Source: Dickeya zeae NCPPB 2538
Lineage (GTDB): Bacteria > Pseudomonadota > Gammaproteobacteria > Enterobacterales > Enterobacteriaceae
Direction of reading: 5' to 3'
DNA length: 64,000 nt
Assembly: GCF_000406165.1 (NCBI RefSeq)
Contig: NZ_CM001977.1
Coordinates: 1-64,000 of the forward strand
The position numbers were made by a program, and so were the translations under genes. Under the pieces are notes generated by a model. It had not been told where the DNA came from. It saw only the letters and a program-made list of their open reading frames with translations, and made no database searches. Positions 1 through 8,684 of this stretch are shown here, one piece after another. The first letter of the stretch is position 1; every line of letters begins with the position of its first letter.

Positions 1-269
1 AAGCGGAATTTGACACAGACTATAAGAAGAGCCTGTGGATAAAAAGGATCGAAACTGTGTAGAAAGGGGAGATCTCTTTCGTGGTTTAGGTTATGATCCG
101 CCGTCCCGCTAGCGATCTCTGGATCGGGATCGTCACGGTAAAGCCGCCTTATGCGCGGCGCACCCCGGCGTAGTCGTGTCCATGCGCAGCCGGGTGCCTG
201 AAAAATCATGAGTTACATAACTAACGTCTGTTCCTTTTCTTGATTGACCTTGTTCGAGTGGAGTCCGCC
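1..269 (+). promoter_or_regulatory. dnaA regulatory region with DnaA boxes and GATC cluster
   Basis: A consensus DnaA box lies on the minus strand at 34-42 (TGTGGATAA on plus) and a one-mismatch box at 56-64 (TGTGTAGAA). Six Dam GATC sites begin at 47, 71, 95, 114, 122 and 128. This clustering is typical of enterobacterial dnaA promoters, which are autoregulated by DnaA and sequestered by SeqA. The divergent neighbour in relatives is rpmH, which would lie just outside the window. I could not fix the -35/-10 boxes with confidence; TTATGAT at 91-97 is one possible -10. This is not oriC, which in Enterobacterales lies elsewhere. Confidence 0.75.
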
Positions 270-1658
270 GTGTCACTTTCGCTTTGGCAGCAGTGTCTTG
301 CCCGTTTGCAGGATGAGTTACCTGCCACAGAATTCAGTATGTGGATACGCCCGTTGCAGGCGGAACTGAGTGACAACACTCTGGCGCTTTACGCCCCGAA
401 TCGCTTTGTGCTGGATTGGGTGCGCGATAAATACATCAATAATATCAATGGACTGTTGAATGATTTCTGCGGCATGGATGCGCCGTTGCTACGTTTTGAA
501 GTCGGCAGTAAGCCGGCAACGCCAGTTGCCGTCCCCGTCGGCAACCATCATGCTACCGTAGCGGTTCCTCAGACGCGTGCAGCTTCACCGGTGCGCCCGA
601 GTTGGGAAACCCCGTCGGCACCGGCTGAACACACCTATCGTTCCAACGTGAACCCCAAGCATACCTTCGATAATTTCGTGGAAGGTAAATCCAACCAGTT
701 GGCCCGCGCGGCGGCGCGCCAGGTGGCGGATAATCCGGGTGGCGCGTATAACCCATTGTTTCTGTATGGCGGTACTGGTCTGGGTAAAACCCATCTACTG
801 CACGCGGTAGGTAATGGCATCATGGCGCGTAAGCCAAATGCCAAGGTGGTGTACATGCATTCCGAGCGTTTTGTGCAGGATATGGTGAAGGCACTGCAGA
901 ACAACGCGATTGAAGAATTCAAACGCTACTACCGCTCTGTGGACGCGCTGCTGATCGATGACATTCAGTTTTTTGCCAATAAAGAGCGCTCGCAGGAAGA
1001 GTTTTTCCACACATTTAATGCGTTGCTGGAAGGCAATCAACAGATCATTCTGACGTCGGATCGTTATCCCAAAGAGATCAACGGTGTGGAAGATCGCCTC
1101 AAGTCCCGCTTCGGCTGGGGGTTGACCGTGGCTATTGAACCGCCGGAACTGGAAACCCGTGTGGCGATCCTGATGAAGAAAGCGGACGAGAATGATATCC
1201 GTCTGCCCGGTGAAGTGGCGTTTTTTATCGCCAAACGCCTGCGTTCTAATGTGCGTGAGCTGGAAGGTGCACTGAATCGTGTCATCGCCAACGCCAATTT
1301 TACCGGCCGCTCGATCACCATCGATTTTGTGCGCGAGGCGCTGCGCGACCTGCTGGCGTTGCAGGAAAAACTGGTCACCATCGACAATATTCAGAAGACG
1401 GTGGCGGAGTACTATAAGATTAAAGTGGCCGACCTGTTGTCTAAACGGCGTTCACGTTCGGTGGCCCGCCCGCGTCAGATGGCGATGGCGCTGGCCAAGG
1501 AACTGACCAACCATAGCCTGCCGGAGATCGGCGACGCGTTCGGTGGCCGTGACCATACTACTGTGTTGCATGCCTGCCGCAAAATAGAGCAGCTGCGCGA
1601 AGAAAGTCACGACATCAAAGAAGATTTTTCCAATTTAATCCGAACCTTATCGTCATAA
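270..1658 (+). CDS. dnaA: Chromosomal replication initiator protein DnaA
   Basis: Binds DnaA boxes at oriC, melts the origin and loads DnaB; also regulates its own gene. The protein is nearly identical to E. coli DnaA. Domain I (N-terminal LSLWQQCLARLQDELP) is followed by a variable proline/alanine linker, an AAA+ domain with Walker A GGTGLGKT and Walker B LLIDDIQ, and the C-terminal DNA-binding signature GGRDHTTVLHACRKI. I chose the GTG at 270, giving 462 residues, because it matches the family N-terminus (SLSLWQQ) and has a GGAG about 8 bases upstream; the open frame runs back to a TTG at 240. The linker is a few residues shorter than in E. coli (467 aa). It is followed after 4 bases by dnaN. 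Confidence 0.98.
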   Translation: MSLSLWQQCLARLQDELPATEFSMWIRPLQAELSDNTLALYAPNRFVLDWVRDKYINNINGLLNDFCGMDAPLLRFEVGSKPATPVAVPVGNHHATVAVPQTRAASPVRPSWETPSAPAEHTYRSNVNPKHTFDNFVEGKSNQLARAAARQVADNPGGAYNPLFLYGGTGLGKTHLLHAVGNGIMARKPNAKVVYMHSERFVQDMVKALQNNAIEEFKRYYRSVDALLIDDIQFFANKERSQEEFFHTFNALLEGNQQIILTSDRYPKEINGVEDRLKSRFGWGLTVAIEPPELETRVAILMKKADENDIRLPGEVAFFIAKRLRSNVRELEGALNRVIANANFTGRSITIDFVREALRDLLALQEKLVTIDNIQKTVAEYYKIKVADLLSKRRSRSVARPRQMAMALAKELTNHSLPEIGDAFGGRDHTTVLHACRKIEQLREESHDIKEDFSNLIRTLSS

Positions 1659-1662
1659 CATC

Positions 1663-2763
1663 ATGAAATTTATCGTTGAGCGTGAGCATCTGTTAAAACC
1701 GTTGCAACAGGTCAGCAGCCCGCTGGGCGGGCGACCGACGTTGCCGATTTTGGGCAACCTGTTGTTGCAGGTCAGCGAAGGCCGGTTATCGTTGACCGGT
1801 ACCGATCTGGAAATGGAGATGGTGGCGCATCTGGCGCTGACGCAGCCCCATGAACCGGGCGCTACCACCGTACCGGCGCGCAAGTTATTCGATATTTGCC
1901 GTGGCCTGCCGGATGGGGCGGAGATTTCCGTCACGCTGGAAGGCGATCGGATGTTGGTGCGTTCCGGGCGTAGCCGTTTCTCCCTGTCCACACTGCCAGC
2001 GGCGGATTTCCCCAACCTGGACGACTGGCAGAGCGAGGTGGAATTTACCTTGCCGCAGGCGACGCTAAAACGCCTGATTGAAGCCACCCAGTTCTCGATG
2101 GCGCATCAGGATGTCCGTTACTACCTCAACGGAATGTTGTTTGAAACTGGTGGCGAGGAGTTGCGTACTGTTGCCACCGACGGTCACCGTTTGGCCGTCT
2201 GCGCCATGCCGGTTGGTCAGTCCCTGCCATCGCATTCGGTCATCGTGCCGCGTAAAGGCGTGATGGAACTGGTGCGCCTGCTGGATGGCGGCGACACGCC
2301 GTTACAGTTACAGATTGGCAGCAATAACATTCGCGCTCATGTCGGCGATTTTATCTTTACCTCCAAGCTGGTGGATGGTCGCTTCCCGGATTATCGTCGT
2401 GTGTTGCCGAAAAACCCGGACAAAACGCTGGAAGCCAGTTGCGATCTACTGCGTCAGGCGTTTTCCCGAGCGGCCATTCTGTCGAACGAGAAATTCCGTG
2501 GTGTACGCTTGTACCTCAACCAGAATCAGTTGCGTATTACCGCCAATAACCCGGAACAGGAAGAGGCGGAAGAAATTCTGGACGTGGAATACGGTGGTAC
2601 GGAGATGGAAATCGGCTTTAACGTCAGTTACGTGCTGGATGTGCTCAATGCGCTGAAGTGCGAAGAGGTGCGTATGTTGCTGACCGATTCGATATCCAGC
2701 GTCCAGCTTGAGGATGCAGCCAGCCAGGCGGCGGCTTACGTGGTCATGCCGATGCGTCTGTAA
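1663..2763 (+). CDS. dnaN: DNA polymerase III beta sliding clamp
   Basis: The ring-shaped clamp that tethers DNA polymerase III to DNA and recruits other replication and repair factors. At 366 residues it has the usual length, begins MKFIVEREHLLKPLQQV and ends in the conserved VVMPMRL that forms part of the protein-binding cleft. It starts 4 bases after dnaA stops, so the two are surely cotranscribed. Unlike in E. coli, where recF follows almost immediately, 140 bases separate it from recF. Confidence 0.98.
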   Translation: MKFIVEREHLLKPLQQVSSPLGGRPTLPILGNLLLQVSEGRLSLTGTDLEMEMVAHLALTQPHEPGATTVPARKLFDICRGLPDGAEISVTLEGDRMLVRSGRSRFSLSTLPAADFPNLDDWQSEVEFTLPQATLKRLIEATQFSMAHQDVRYYLNGMLFETGGEELRTVATDGHRLAVCAMPVGQSLPSHSVIVPRKGVMELVRLLDGGDTPLQLQIGSNNIRAHVGDFIFTSKLVDGRFPDYRRVLPKNPDKTLEASCDLLRQAFSRAAILSNEKFRGVRLYLNQNQLRITANNPEQEEAEEILDVEYGGTEMEIGFNVSYVLDVLNALKCEEVRMLLTDSISSVQLEDAASQAAAYVVMPMRL

Positions 2764-2903
2764 ATTATCTGTGCGTCTGCCTACCGCCACACGCCGCGCC
2801 ATTGGGTGCGGCGTGTTGTTATCGGCGGTGTGGTGGGTTTTGTTATCGGTAAGGGCGCGACACGGTCTGGTATGGGCAACAAATCTGGCAAAATGGTTGT
2901 GAT
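2764..2903 (+). terminator. dnaN-recF spacer with GC-rich hairpin
   Basis: The spacer holds a perfect 9-bp inverted repeat, ACACGCCGC at 2789-2797 and GCGGCGTGT at 2808-2816, with a 10-base loop, followed by TGTTATCGG. The tail is only weakly T-rich, so this may be an attenuator or processing site rather than a full intrinsic terminator. E. coli has dnaN and recF practically touching, so the insertion is notable. No ORF of its own is convincing here. Confidence 0.45.
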
Positions 2904-3989
2904 ATGGCGCTGACCCGTCTTCTTATTCGCGATTTCCGCAATATCGAATCGGCCGATCTGGCACTGATTCCCGGCTTTAATTTTCTGGTGGGTGCTAACG
3001 GCAGCGGCAAGACCAGCGTACTGGAAGCCATTTACACACTGGGGCATGGCCGGGCGTTTCGCAGCATTCAGGCCGCGAGGGTGATTCGTCATGAGCAGGC
3101 GGAATTCATTTTGCATGGCCGCATTGAAGGGCAGGAGCGTGAGCGCGCTGTCGGGTTGAGCAAAAACCGCGACGGCGATAGCACGGTGCGTATCGACGGC
3201 AGCGACGGCCACAAAGTGGCTGAGCTGGCGCAACTGCTGCCTATCCAACTTATCACCCCGGAAGGTTTCACCCTGCTTAACGGCGGCCCTAAATACCGCC
3301 GCGCGTTTCTGGACTGGGGCTGTTTTCACAACGAACCCGGTTTTTTCAGCGCCTGGAGTAATCTGAAAAGGCTATTGCGTCAGCGTAATGCGGCGTTACG
3401 CCAGGTCAGTCACTACGGGCAACTGCGCGCCTGGGATCGCGAGCTGGTGCCGCTGGCCGAGGGCATCAGCCAATGGCGTGCTGAGTATAGCGCTGCTATC
3501 GCCGCAGATATCGCGTCCACCTGCGCCCAGTTTCTGCCCGAGTTTTCCTTAAGTTTTTCTTTCCAACGTGGCTGGGATAAAGAGAGCGACTACGCTGAAC
3601 TGCTGGAGCGCCATTTCGATCGTGACAGGCAGTTGGGCTACACCGCGCTGGGGCCGCACAAGGCCGATTTTCGTATCCGCGCTGGCGGCGTGGCGGTGGA
3701 GGATATGCTATCCCGCGGTCAGCTCAAGCTGCTGATGTGCGCGCTTCGGCTGGCGCAAGGCGAGTTCCTGACCCGGCAAAACGGGCTGAAGTGCCTGTAC
3801 CTGATCGACGACTTCGCCTCGGAGCTGGACAGCACCCGTCGTCGCCTGTTGGCTGAACGGTTGAAGGCGACGCAGGCGCAGGTGTTCGTCAGCGCCATCA
3901 CCGCTGAGCAGATTAGCGACATGGTGGGCGAAAATGGCAAGATGTTCCGCGTGGAACAGGGTAAAATAACCGTTCAATCACAGGACTAA
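2904..3989 (+). CDS. recF: DNA replication and repair protein RecF
   Basis: SMC-like ATPase of the RecFOR pathway that helps load RecA at single-strand gaps and stalled forks. The 361-residue protein begins MALTRLLIRDFRNIESADL, carries Walker A GANGSGKTS near residue 30, and has an ABC-type signature (LSRGQLKLL) and Walker B (LYLIDDFASELD) in the C-terminal third, all standard for RecF. The ATG at 2904 matches the family start. gyrB follows after 17 bases, so these genes share transcripts. Confidence 0.97.
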   Translation: MALTRLLIRDFRNIESADLALIPGFNFLVGANGSGKTSVLEAIYTLGHGRAFRSIQAARVIRHEQAEFILHGRIEGQERERAVGLSKNRDGDSTVRIDGSDGHKVAELAQLLPIQLITPEGFTLLNGGPKYRRAFLDWGCFHNEPGFFSAWSNLKRLLRQRNAALRQVSHYGQLRAWDRELVPLAEGISQWRAEYSAAIAADIASTCAQFLPEFSLSFSFQRGWDKESDYAELLERHFDRDRQLGYTALGPHKADFRIRAGGVAVEDMLSRGQLKLLMCALRLAQGEFLTRQNGLKCLYLIDDFASELDSTRRRLLAERLKATQAQVFVSAITAEQISDMVGENGKMFRVEQGKITVQSQD

Positions 3990-4006
3990 ATGAGCGAGAA
4001 ACGTTG

Positions 4007-6418
4007 ATGTCGAATTCTTATGACTCCTCAAGTATCAAGGTATTAAAAGGGCTGGATGCGGTCCGTAAACGCCCGGGGATGTATATCGGTGATACGGATG
4101 ACGGAACCGGTCTGCATCACATGGTATTCGAGGTGGTGGACAACGCTATCGACGAAGCGCTCGCAGGCTATTGTAAAGATATTGTCGTTACTATTCATTC
4201 AGATAACTCGGTATCGGTGCAGGATGACGGCCGTGGTATTCCGACGGGCATCCACGAAGAAGAGGGTGTGTCCGCTGCTGAAGTCATCATGACCGTGCTG
4301 CATGCGGGTGGTAAGTTCGACGATAACTCCTATAAAGTATCCGGCGGTTTGCACGGAGTAGGGGTGTCGGTGGTGAACGCCCTGTCCGAGAAGCTGGAGC
4401 TGGTTATCCGCCGCGAAGGCAAAATTCATCGTCAGGAATACCGTCATGGCGAACCGCAGGCACCGCTGAGCGTAACCGGTGATGCAGACACCACTGGCAC
4501 CACGGTGCGTTTCTGGCCGAGTCTGGAAACCTTCACCAACGTGGTCGAGTTTGAATACGACATTCTGGCTAAGCGCCTGCGTGAATTGTCGTTCCTCAAC
4601 TCTGGCGTGTCTATCCGCCTGCGCGATGAGCGCGAAGCGAATAAAGCCGACCATTTCCACTACGAAGGCGGCATCAAGGCGTTTGTGGAGTACCTGAACC
4701 GTAACAAGACGCCGATTCACCCGCAGGTGTTCTATTTCAGCGCTGAAAAAGACAATATCGGCGTGGAAATCGCGATGCAGTGGAACGACGGTTTCCAGGA
4801 AAATATCTACTGCTTTACCAACAACATTCCGCAGCGTGACGGCGGTACCCATCTGGCGGGCTTCCGTGCTGCCATGACCCGTACGCTGAATAACTACATG
4901 GACAAGGAAGGCTACAGCAAGAAAGCCAAAGTCAGCGCCACCGGCGATGACGCGCGCGAAGGGCTGATTGCGGTGGTATCGGTGAAGGTGCCGGATCCGA
5001 AATTCTCTTCCCAGACCAAAGATAAGCTGGTGTCTTCCGAGGTGAAATCCGCGGTGGAATCGCTGATGAACGACCGTCTGGTGGACTACCTGATGGAAAA
5101 CCCCAGCGACGCTAAAATCGTGGTCGGCAAAATCATCGACGCCGCCCGCGCTCGTGAAGCCGCACGTAAAGCCCGTGAGATGACCCGTCGTAAAGGTGCG
5201 CTGGATCTGGCTGGTCTGCCGGGCAAACTGGCGGACTGTCAGGAGCGTGACCCGGCGTTGTCTGAACTGTACCTGGTGGAGGGTGACTCCGCAGGCGGTT
5301 CCGCCAAGCAGGGTCGTAACCGTAAGAATCAGGCCATTCTGCCGTTGAAAGGTAAGATTCTGAACGTGGAAAAAGCGCGTTTCGATAAGATGCTGTCTTC
5401 GCAGGAAGTGGCAACGCTTATCACCGCACTGGGTTGCGGCATTGGTCGCGACGAGTACAACCCGGACAAACTGCGCTACCACAACATCATCATCATGACC
5501 GATGCGGACGTCGATGGTTCTCATATTCGTACGCTGCTGCTGACCTTCTTCTATCGTCAGATGCCGGAAATCGTCGAGCGTGGTCATGTGTTTATCGCCC
5601 AGCCACCGCTGTACAAGGTGAAGAAAGGCAAGCAGGAACAGTACATCAAAGACGACGACGCGATGGACCAGTACCAGATTATGCTGGCGCTGGACGGTGC
5701 TGCGTTGCACACCAACGCCCATGCTCCGGCACTGGCGGGTGAGCCGCTGGAAAAACTGGTGGCGGAGCACTACAGCGTGCAGAAGCTGATCGGTCGTATG
5801 GAGCGTCGTTACCCTCGTGCGCTGCTTAACGCGTTGATTTATCAACCGTCGCTGACGGAAGCCATGTTGAGTTCGCAGGCCGACGCTCAGTCATGGATGG
5901 AAGCGCTGATCCAGTTCCTTAATGAAAAAGAGCAGCACGGCAGCACCTACAGCTTCCTTCTGCGTCATGCCAACGAACGCCACGAACCGGTGTTGCGTGT
6001 GCGCACCCACGGCGTGGATTCTGATTACGCGCTGGACCTGGCGTTTGTTCAGGGCAATGAGTATCGCAAAATCAATGGACTGGGTGAGAAACTGCGTGGT
6101 CTCATCGAAGAAGATGCGTTTGTTGAGCGTGGTGAGCGTAAACAGCCGGTCGCCAGCTTCGAGCAGGCGTTGGACTGGCTGGTGAAAGAGTCGCGCCGTG
6201 GCCTGGCTATCCAGCGTTATAAAGGTCTGGGTGAGATGAACCCGGAACAGTTGTGGGAAACCACCATGGACCCGGAAAGCCGCCGTATGCTGCGTGTGAC
6301 GGTAAAAGACGCCATCGCCGCCGACGAGCTGTTTACCACCCTGATGGGTGACGCCGTTGAACCGCGCCGTGCCTTTATCGAAGAAAACGCCCTGAAAGCA
6401 GCGAATATTGATATTTGA
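4007..6418 (+). CDS. gyrB: DNA gyrase subunit B
   Basis: ATPase subunit of gyrase, which introduces negative supercoils; target of coumarin antibiotics. The 803-residue protein has an N-terminal GHKL ATPase domain (GGLHGVGVSVVNAL), transducer domain, and TOPRIM domain (EGDSAGGSAKQGRNRKNQA and DADVDGSHI). It includes the roughly 170-residue insert typical of proteobacterial GyrB before the C-terminal IQRYKGLGEMNPEQLWETTM. I chose the ATG at 4007 (MSNSYDSSSIKVLKGLDAVR) over an in-frame TTG one codon upstream because it matches E. coli. A strong terminator follows. Confidence 0.98.
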   Translation: MSNSYDSSSIKVLKGLDAVRKRPGMYIGDTDDGTGLHHMVFEVVDNAIDEALAGYCKDIVVTIHSDNSVSVQDDGRGIPTGIHEEEGVSAAEVIMTVLHAGGKFDDNSYKVSGGLHGVGVSVVNALSEKLELVIRREGKIHRQEYRHGEPQAPLSVTGDADTTGTTVRFWPSLETFTNVVEFEYDILAKRLRELSFLNSGVSIRLRDEREANKADHFHYEGGIKAFVEYLNRNKTPIHPQVFYFSAEKDNIGVEIAMQWNDGFQENIYCFTNNIPQRDGGTHLAGFRAAMTRTLNNYMDKEGYSKKAKVSATGDDAREGLIAVVSVKVPDPKFSSQTKDKLVSSEVKSAVESLMNDRLVDYLMENPSDAKIVVGKIIDAARAREAARKAREMTRRKGALDLAGLPGKLADCQERDPALSELYLVEGDSAGGSAKQGRNRKNQAILPLKGKILNVEKARFDKMLSSQEVATLITALGCGIGRDEYNPDKLRYHNIIIMTDADVDGSHIRTLLLTFFYRQMPEIVERGHVFIAQPPLYKVKKGKQEQYIKDDDAMDQYQIMLALDGAALHTNAHAPALAGEPLEKLVAEHYSVQKLIGRMERRYPRALLNALIYQPSLTEAMLSSQADAQSWMEALIQFLNEKEQHGSTYSFLLRHANERHEPVLRVRTHGVDSDYALDLAFVQGNEYRKINGLGEKLRGLIEEDAFVERGERKQPVASFEQALDWLVKESRRGLAIQRYKGLGEMNPEQLWETTMDPESRRMLRVTVKDAIAADELFTTLMGDAVEPRRAFIEENALKAANIDI

Positions 6419-6450
6419 TAGATAGCTATTCTTCTGGCGTAAGGCTCACA

Positions 6451-6485
6451 GAAACCCGCGTTTGACGCGGGTTTCTGCTTTTTGT
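6451..6485 (+). terminator. Intrinsic terminator after gyrB
   Basis: Perfect 10-bp stem GAAACCCGCG (6451-6460) with CGCGGGTTTC (6466-6475), a 5-base loop, then TGCTTTTTG. It ends the dnaA-gyrB transcription unit. Confidence 0.9.
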
Positions 6486-6492
6486 CTATAGA

Positions 6493-6517
6493 AAACCCCT
6501 AGCCAGGCTGGGGTTTC
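6493..6517 (-). terminator. Hairpin at the end of the convergent MFS gene
   Basis: The inverted repeat AAACCCC...GGGGTTT, extended by AGC/GCT with one bulged base, spans 6493-6516. Read on the minus strand it lies 20 bases after the MFS stop and is followed by a short T-rich tract. It probably terminates the MFS transcript, forming with the gyrB terminator a back-to-back pair. Confidence 0.6.
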
Positions 6518-6535
6518 GTTAGCGCCGGATATACT

Positions 6536-7720
6536 TTATGCAGCCAGTGCCCGTCGCCTTGTGCTGTACCACTCCTGCGCCATCGCCATCACGGCGGTAA
6601 TCACCATAAAGATAACGGCTGACCAGAAAATGGCGGACGGATGGCCTTGATCTAAAAACCAGCCGAAGACCACCGGACCACCGGCACCGCCGATATTAAA
6701 GCCGGTGGTGACCACGCCGAAGACCCGGCCTTCAGCACCGGCCGGTGATGCCGCGCGAACCAGCATATCCCGCGATGGGGCGATCATGCCGGAGAGGAAG
6801 CCTGCCACACCCAGAATCAGCGTGGTCGCCAGCGACGGCAGGGTAGATACCGCAACGATGGCGACCAGCACCGCCGTGACCACCAGCGAACCGGTGGCGA
6901 CCAGCCCGTGATGCCGGGTTTTATCCGCCAGAGAGCCACCCGCCAGTACGCCGAACGCGCTGGTAAACAAAAACGCTGTCAGCGCCAGATTGGCTTCGGT
7001 CAGCGGCATGCCGTAACCGTTCACCAGTGCGGTTACCGAGAAGTTTTGAATCGAGTTAGTGCTCAGGTTGAGCAGCATAAACAGCACCAGCAGCGACAAA
7101 ATAGGCAGGGTAAATACCGCGACTTTTGGCGCAGAGGTCTTTTTGTCGTGCGCGGTGGCGGCGGGCAATGCCTCTTGCTCGCCGAGCAACATCGGTACGG
7201 TCAGCAGCCCGAGCAGGCCGGATAAGACCAGCGCGAACTCGATACGGGTGAGGGCGGCGACGGTCAGCAAAATGGCTGGCGCGACGGCCGTGCCGAGAAA
7301 ACCGGAAAAAGTATGCACCGAGAAGGCGCGGCCCATGCGGTTTTCGGCAATACCGCGTGAGAGCAGGGCGTAATCCGATGGGTGATAGACCGCGTTGGCA
7401 AGCCCAGCCAGCGCCATGGCGATGAGCATCCAGCTGTAGCTTGTAAAGAAGCCGAGCGACAGGAAACACAGACTGCCGAGCGTCAGCCCGGCTATCAGCG
7501 TGCGACGCGGGCCGATACGGTCAACCGCAAAGCCAATCGGCGTTTGCACCAGTGCGGAAACAACGTTGAATACGCCGAGCGCCACCCCAATTTCCACGTA
7601 ACTGATGCCACGCTGTGCGGAAATCAGCGGCATCAGCGCCGGTAACACCATCATGTGGAAATGACTGACCCAGTGAGCGGCGGAGACTTGTGCCAGTAGT
7701 GGTAGCTTTTTTATTGTCAT
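6536..7720 (-). CDS. MFS transporter (MFS_1 family)
   Basis: Predicted inner-membrane major facilitator of 394 residues with about 12 hydrophobic segments. The typical MFS motif A lies between TM2 and TM3 (GFAVDRIGPRRT) and a related loop (GGSLADKTRHHG) in the second half. The N-terminus MTIKKLPLLAQVSAAHWVSHFHMMVLPALMP resembles sugar-phosphate/fosmidomycin-resistance-like and other DHA1-type carriers, but the substrate cannot be assigned. It stands alone, convergent with gyrB and codirectional with the rsmJ-prlC pair upstream, from which it is separated by an rsmJ terminator. Confidence 0.85.
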   Translation of the reverse strand: MTIKKLPLLAQVSAAHWVSHFHMMVLPALMPLISAQRGISYVEIGVALGVFNVVSALVQTPIGFAVDRIGPRRTLIAGLTLGSLCFLSLGFFTSYSWMLIAMALAGLANAVYHPSDYALLSRGIAENRMGRAFSVHTFSGFLGTAVAPAILLTVAALTRIEFALVLSGLLGLLTVPMLLGEQEALPAATAHDKKTSAPKVAVFTLPILSLLVLFMLLNLSTNSIQNFSVTALVNGYGMPLTEANLALTAFLFTSAFGVLAGGSLADKTRHHGLVATGSLVVTAVLVAIVAVSTLPSLATTLILGVAGFLSGMIAPSRDMLVRAASPAGAEGRVFGVVTTGFNIGGAGGPVVFGWFLDQGHPSAIFWSAVIFMVITAVMAMAQEWYSTRRRALAA

Positions 7721-7874
7721 GATTATTTTTATCGATTGGCTGCGCGGATGCGCAAGGCGGATTCAGCAATAAGGTTAACATATCGCCAGAATAGTTAGTC
7801 GTCTATCTTTAGACCGGCAATAATAGCCGAGGGCGCCGGGCGGGGATGGAAAAGGGCAGCAAAAAAGACAGAAA

Positions 7875-7921
7875 AAAGACAAAAAAAGTATCTGACTGCT
7901 GCTGCTCGCCTCCGCAGTCAG
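7875..7921 (-). terminator. Intrinsic terminator of rsmJ
   Basis: On the minus strand an 8-bp stem (CTGACTGC / GCAGTCAG, plus-strand 7892-7899 and 7914-7921) is followed by ATACTTTTTTTGTC. The stem starts about 10 bases after the rsmJ stop. Further T-runs follow in a roughly 12-base rhythm (three copies of TTTTTTGTC-like units), so the tail is unusually long. Confidence 0.85.
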
Positions 7922-7931
7922 TACGCAAGAT

Positions 7932-8684
7932 TTACTGGGTGATGGGCAGGTAAAAATCGAACCGGTGGCTTTTGGTTTCCAGCGCCGACTGAGCGGGCAC
8001 GCCAGCAAGTGGTGGTGCGTAATCCGGGCGTTTGACCACGACCCGTTTTTTTGCAAGACGGCGGGCCGGTTCCAGCAAGGCATCGGCGTCATCGTCAGCA
8101 CCCACCAGCGACTGAAACACCCGCATCTCCTTTTTCACCAGCGCGCTTTTCTGGCGGTGGGGAAACATCGGGTCAAGATAGACCACGTCTGGGGGTGGGG
8201 TAATAGCAGACAACGCGTCAATGCTGGAAGCGTGTAGCAGCGTCAGGCGCTGTTGCAGCCAGCCACCGATCTCCGGGTCCTGATAACCGCGTTGCAGGCC
8301 ATCATCGAGCAACGCCGCCACCACCGGGTGGCGTTCCACCATGCGCACCCGGCAACCGAGCGCCGCCAGCACAAAGGCATCACGCCCCAGGCCCGCGGTC
8401 GCGTCCACCACATCGGGTAAATAGTCTTTTTTGATGCCGACGGCTTTGGCGACGGCTTCACCACGCCCACCGCCGAAGCGGCGGCGATGCGCCATCGCGC
8501 CAGAAACGAAATCCACACAGATGGCACCGAGCTTCGGTTCATCGCATTTGCGCAGTTCCAGTCGCTCGGGGGTGAGCACCAACGCCAGCATGGCGTCGGT
8601 GTCGTTTTCCAAACCCCAGCGTTGTGCCAGAGTAGCCAGTGCCTCAGAGTCGGCACCGGCTTCGGTCAGTAACGCAATTTTCAT
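7932..8684 (-). CDS. rsmJ: 16S rRNA (guanine1516-N2)-methyltransferase
   Basis: Transfers a methyl group from S-adenosylmethionine to N2 of G1516 in the small-subunit rRNA. The 250-residue protein matches E. coli RsmJ (YhiQ) throughout: RRRFGGGRGEAVAKAVG, the SAM-binding VVDATAGLGRDAFVLA, and VYLDPMFPHRQKSALVKKEM, the presumed catalytic loop. Its ATG overlaps the stop of prlC by 4 bases (ATGA), so translation is coupled; the same pair is adjacent in E. coli. Confidence 0.96.
   Translation of the reverse strand: MKIALLTEAGADSEALATLAQRWGLENDTDAMLALVLTPERLELRKCDEPKLGAICVDFVSGAMAHRRRFGGGRGEAVAKAVGIKKDYLPDVVDATAGLGRDAFVLAALGCRVRMVERHPVVAALLDDGLQRGYQDPEIGGWLQQRLTLLHASSIDALSAITPPPDVVYLDPMFPHRQKSALVKKEMRVFQSLVGADDDADALLEPARRLAKKRVVVKRPDYAPPLAGVPAQSALETKSHRFDFYLPITQ

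Noticed and set aside
1..269. Possible chromosomal origin oriC
   Set aside because: Only two DnaA boxes and no AT-rich 13-mers are present. In Enterobacterales oriC lies near mioC/mnmG, not at dnaA; the sites fit dnaA autoregulation.
4199..5845. 548-codon open frame antisense to gyrB
   Set aside because: It lies wholly inside gyrB, has a histidine/valine/phenylalanine-rich composition typical of antisense frames of GC-rich genes, and resembles no family.
7875..7930. A-rich repeats after rsmJ as a separate repeat element
   Set aside because: On the minus strand they are the T-rich tail of an ordinary terminator.
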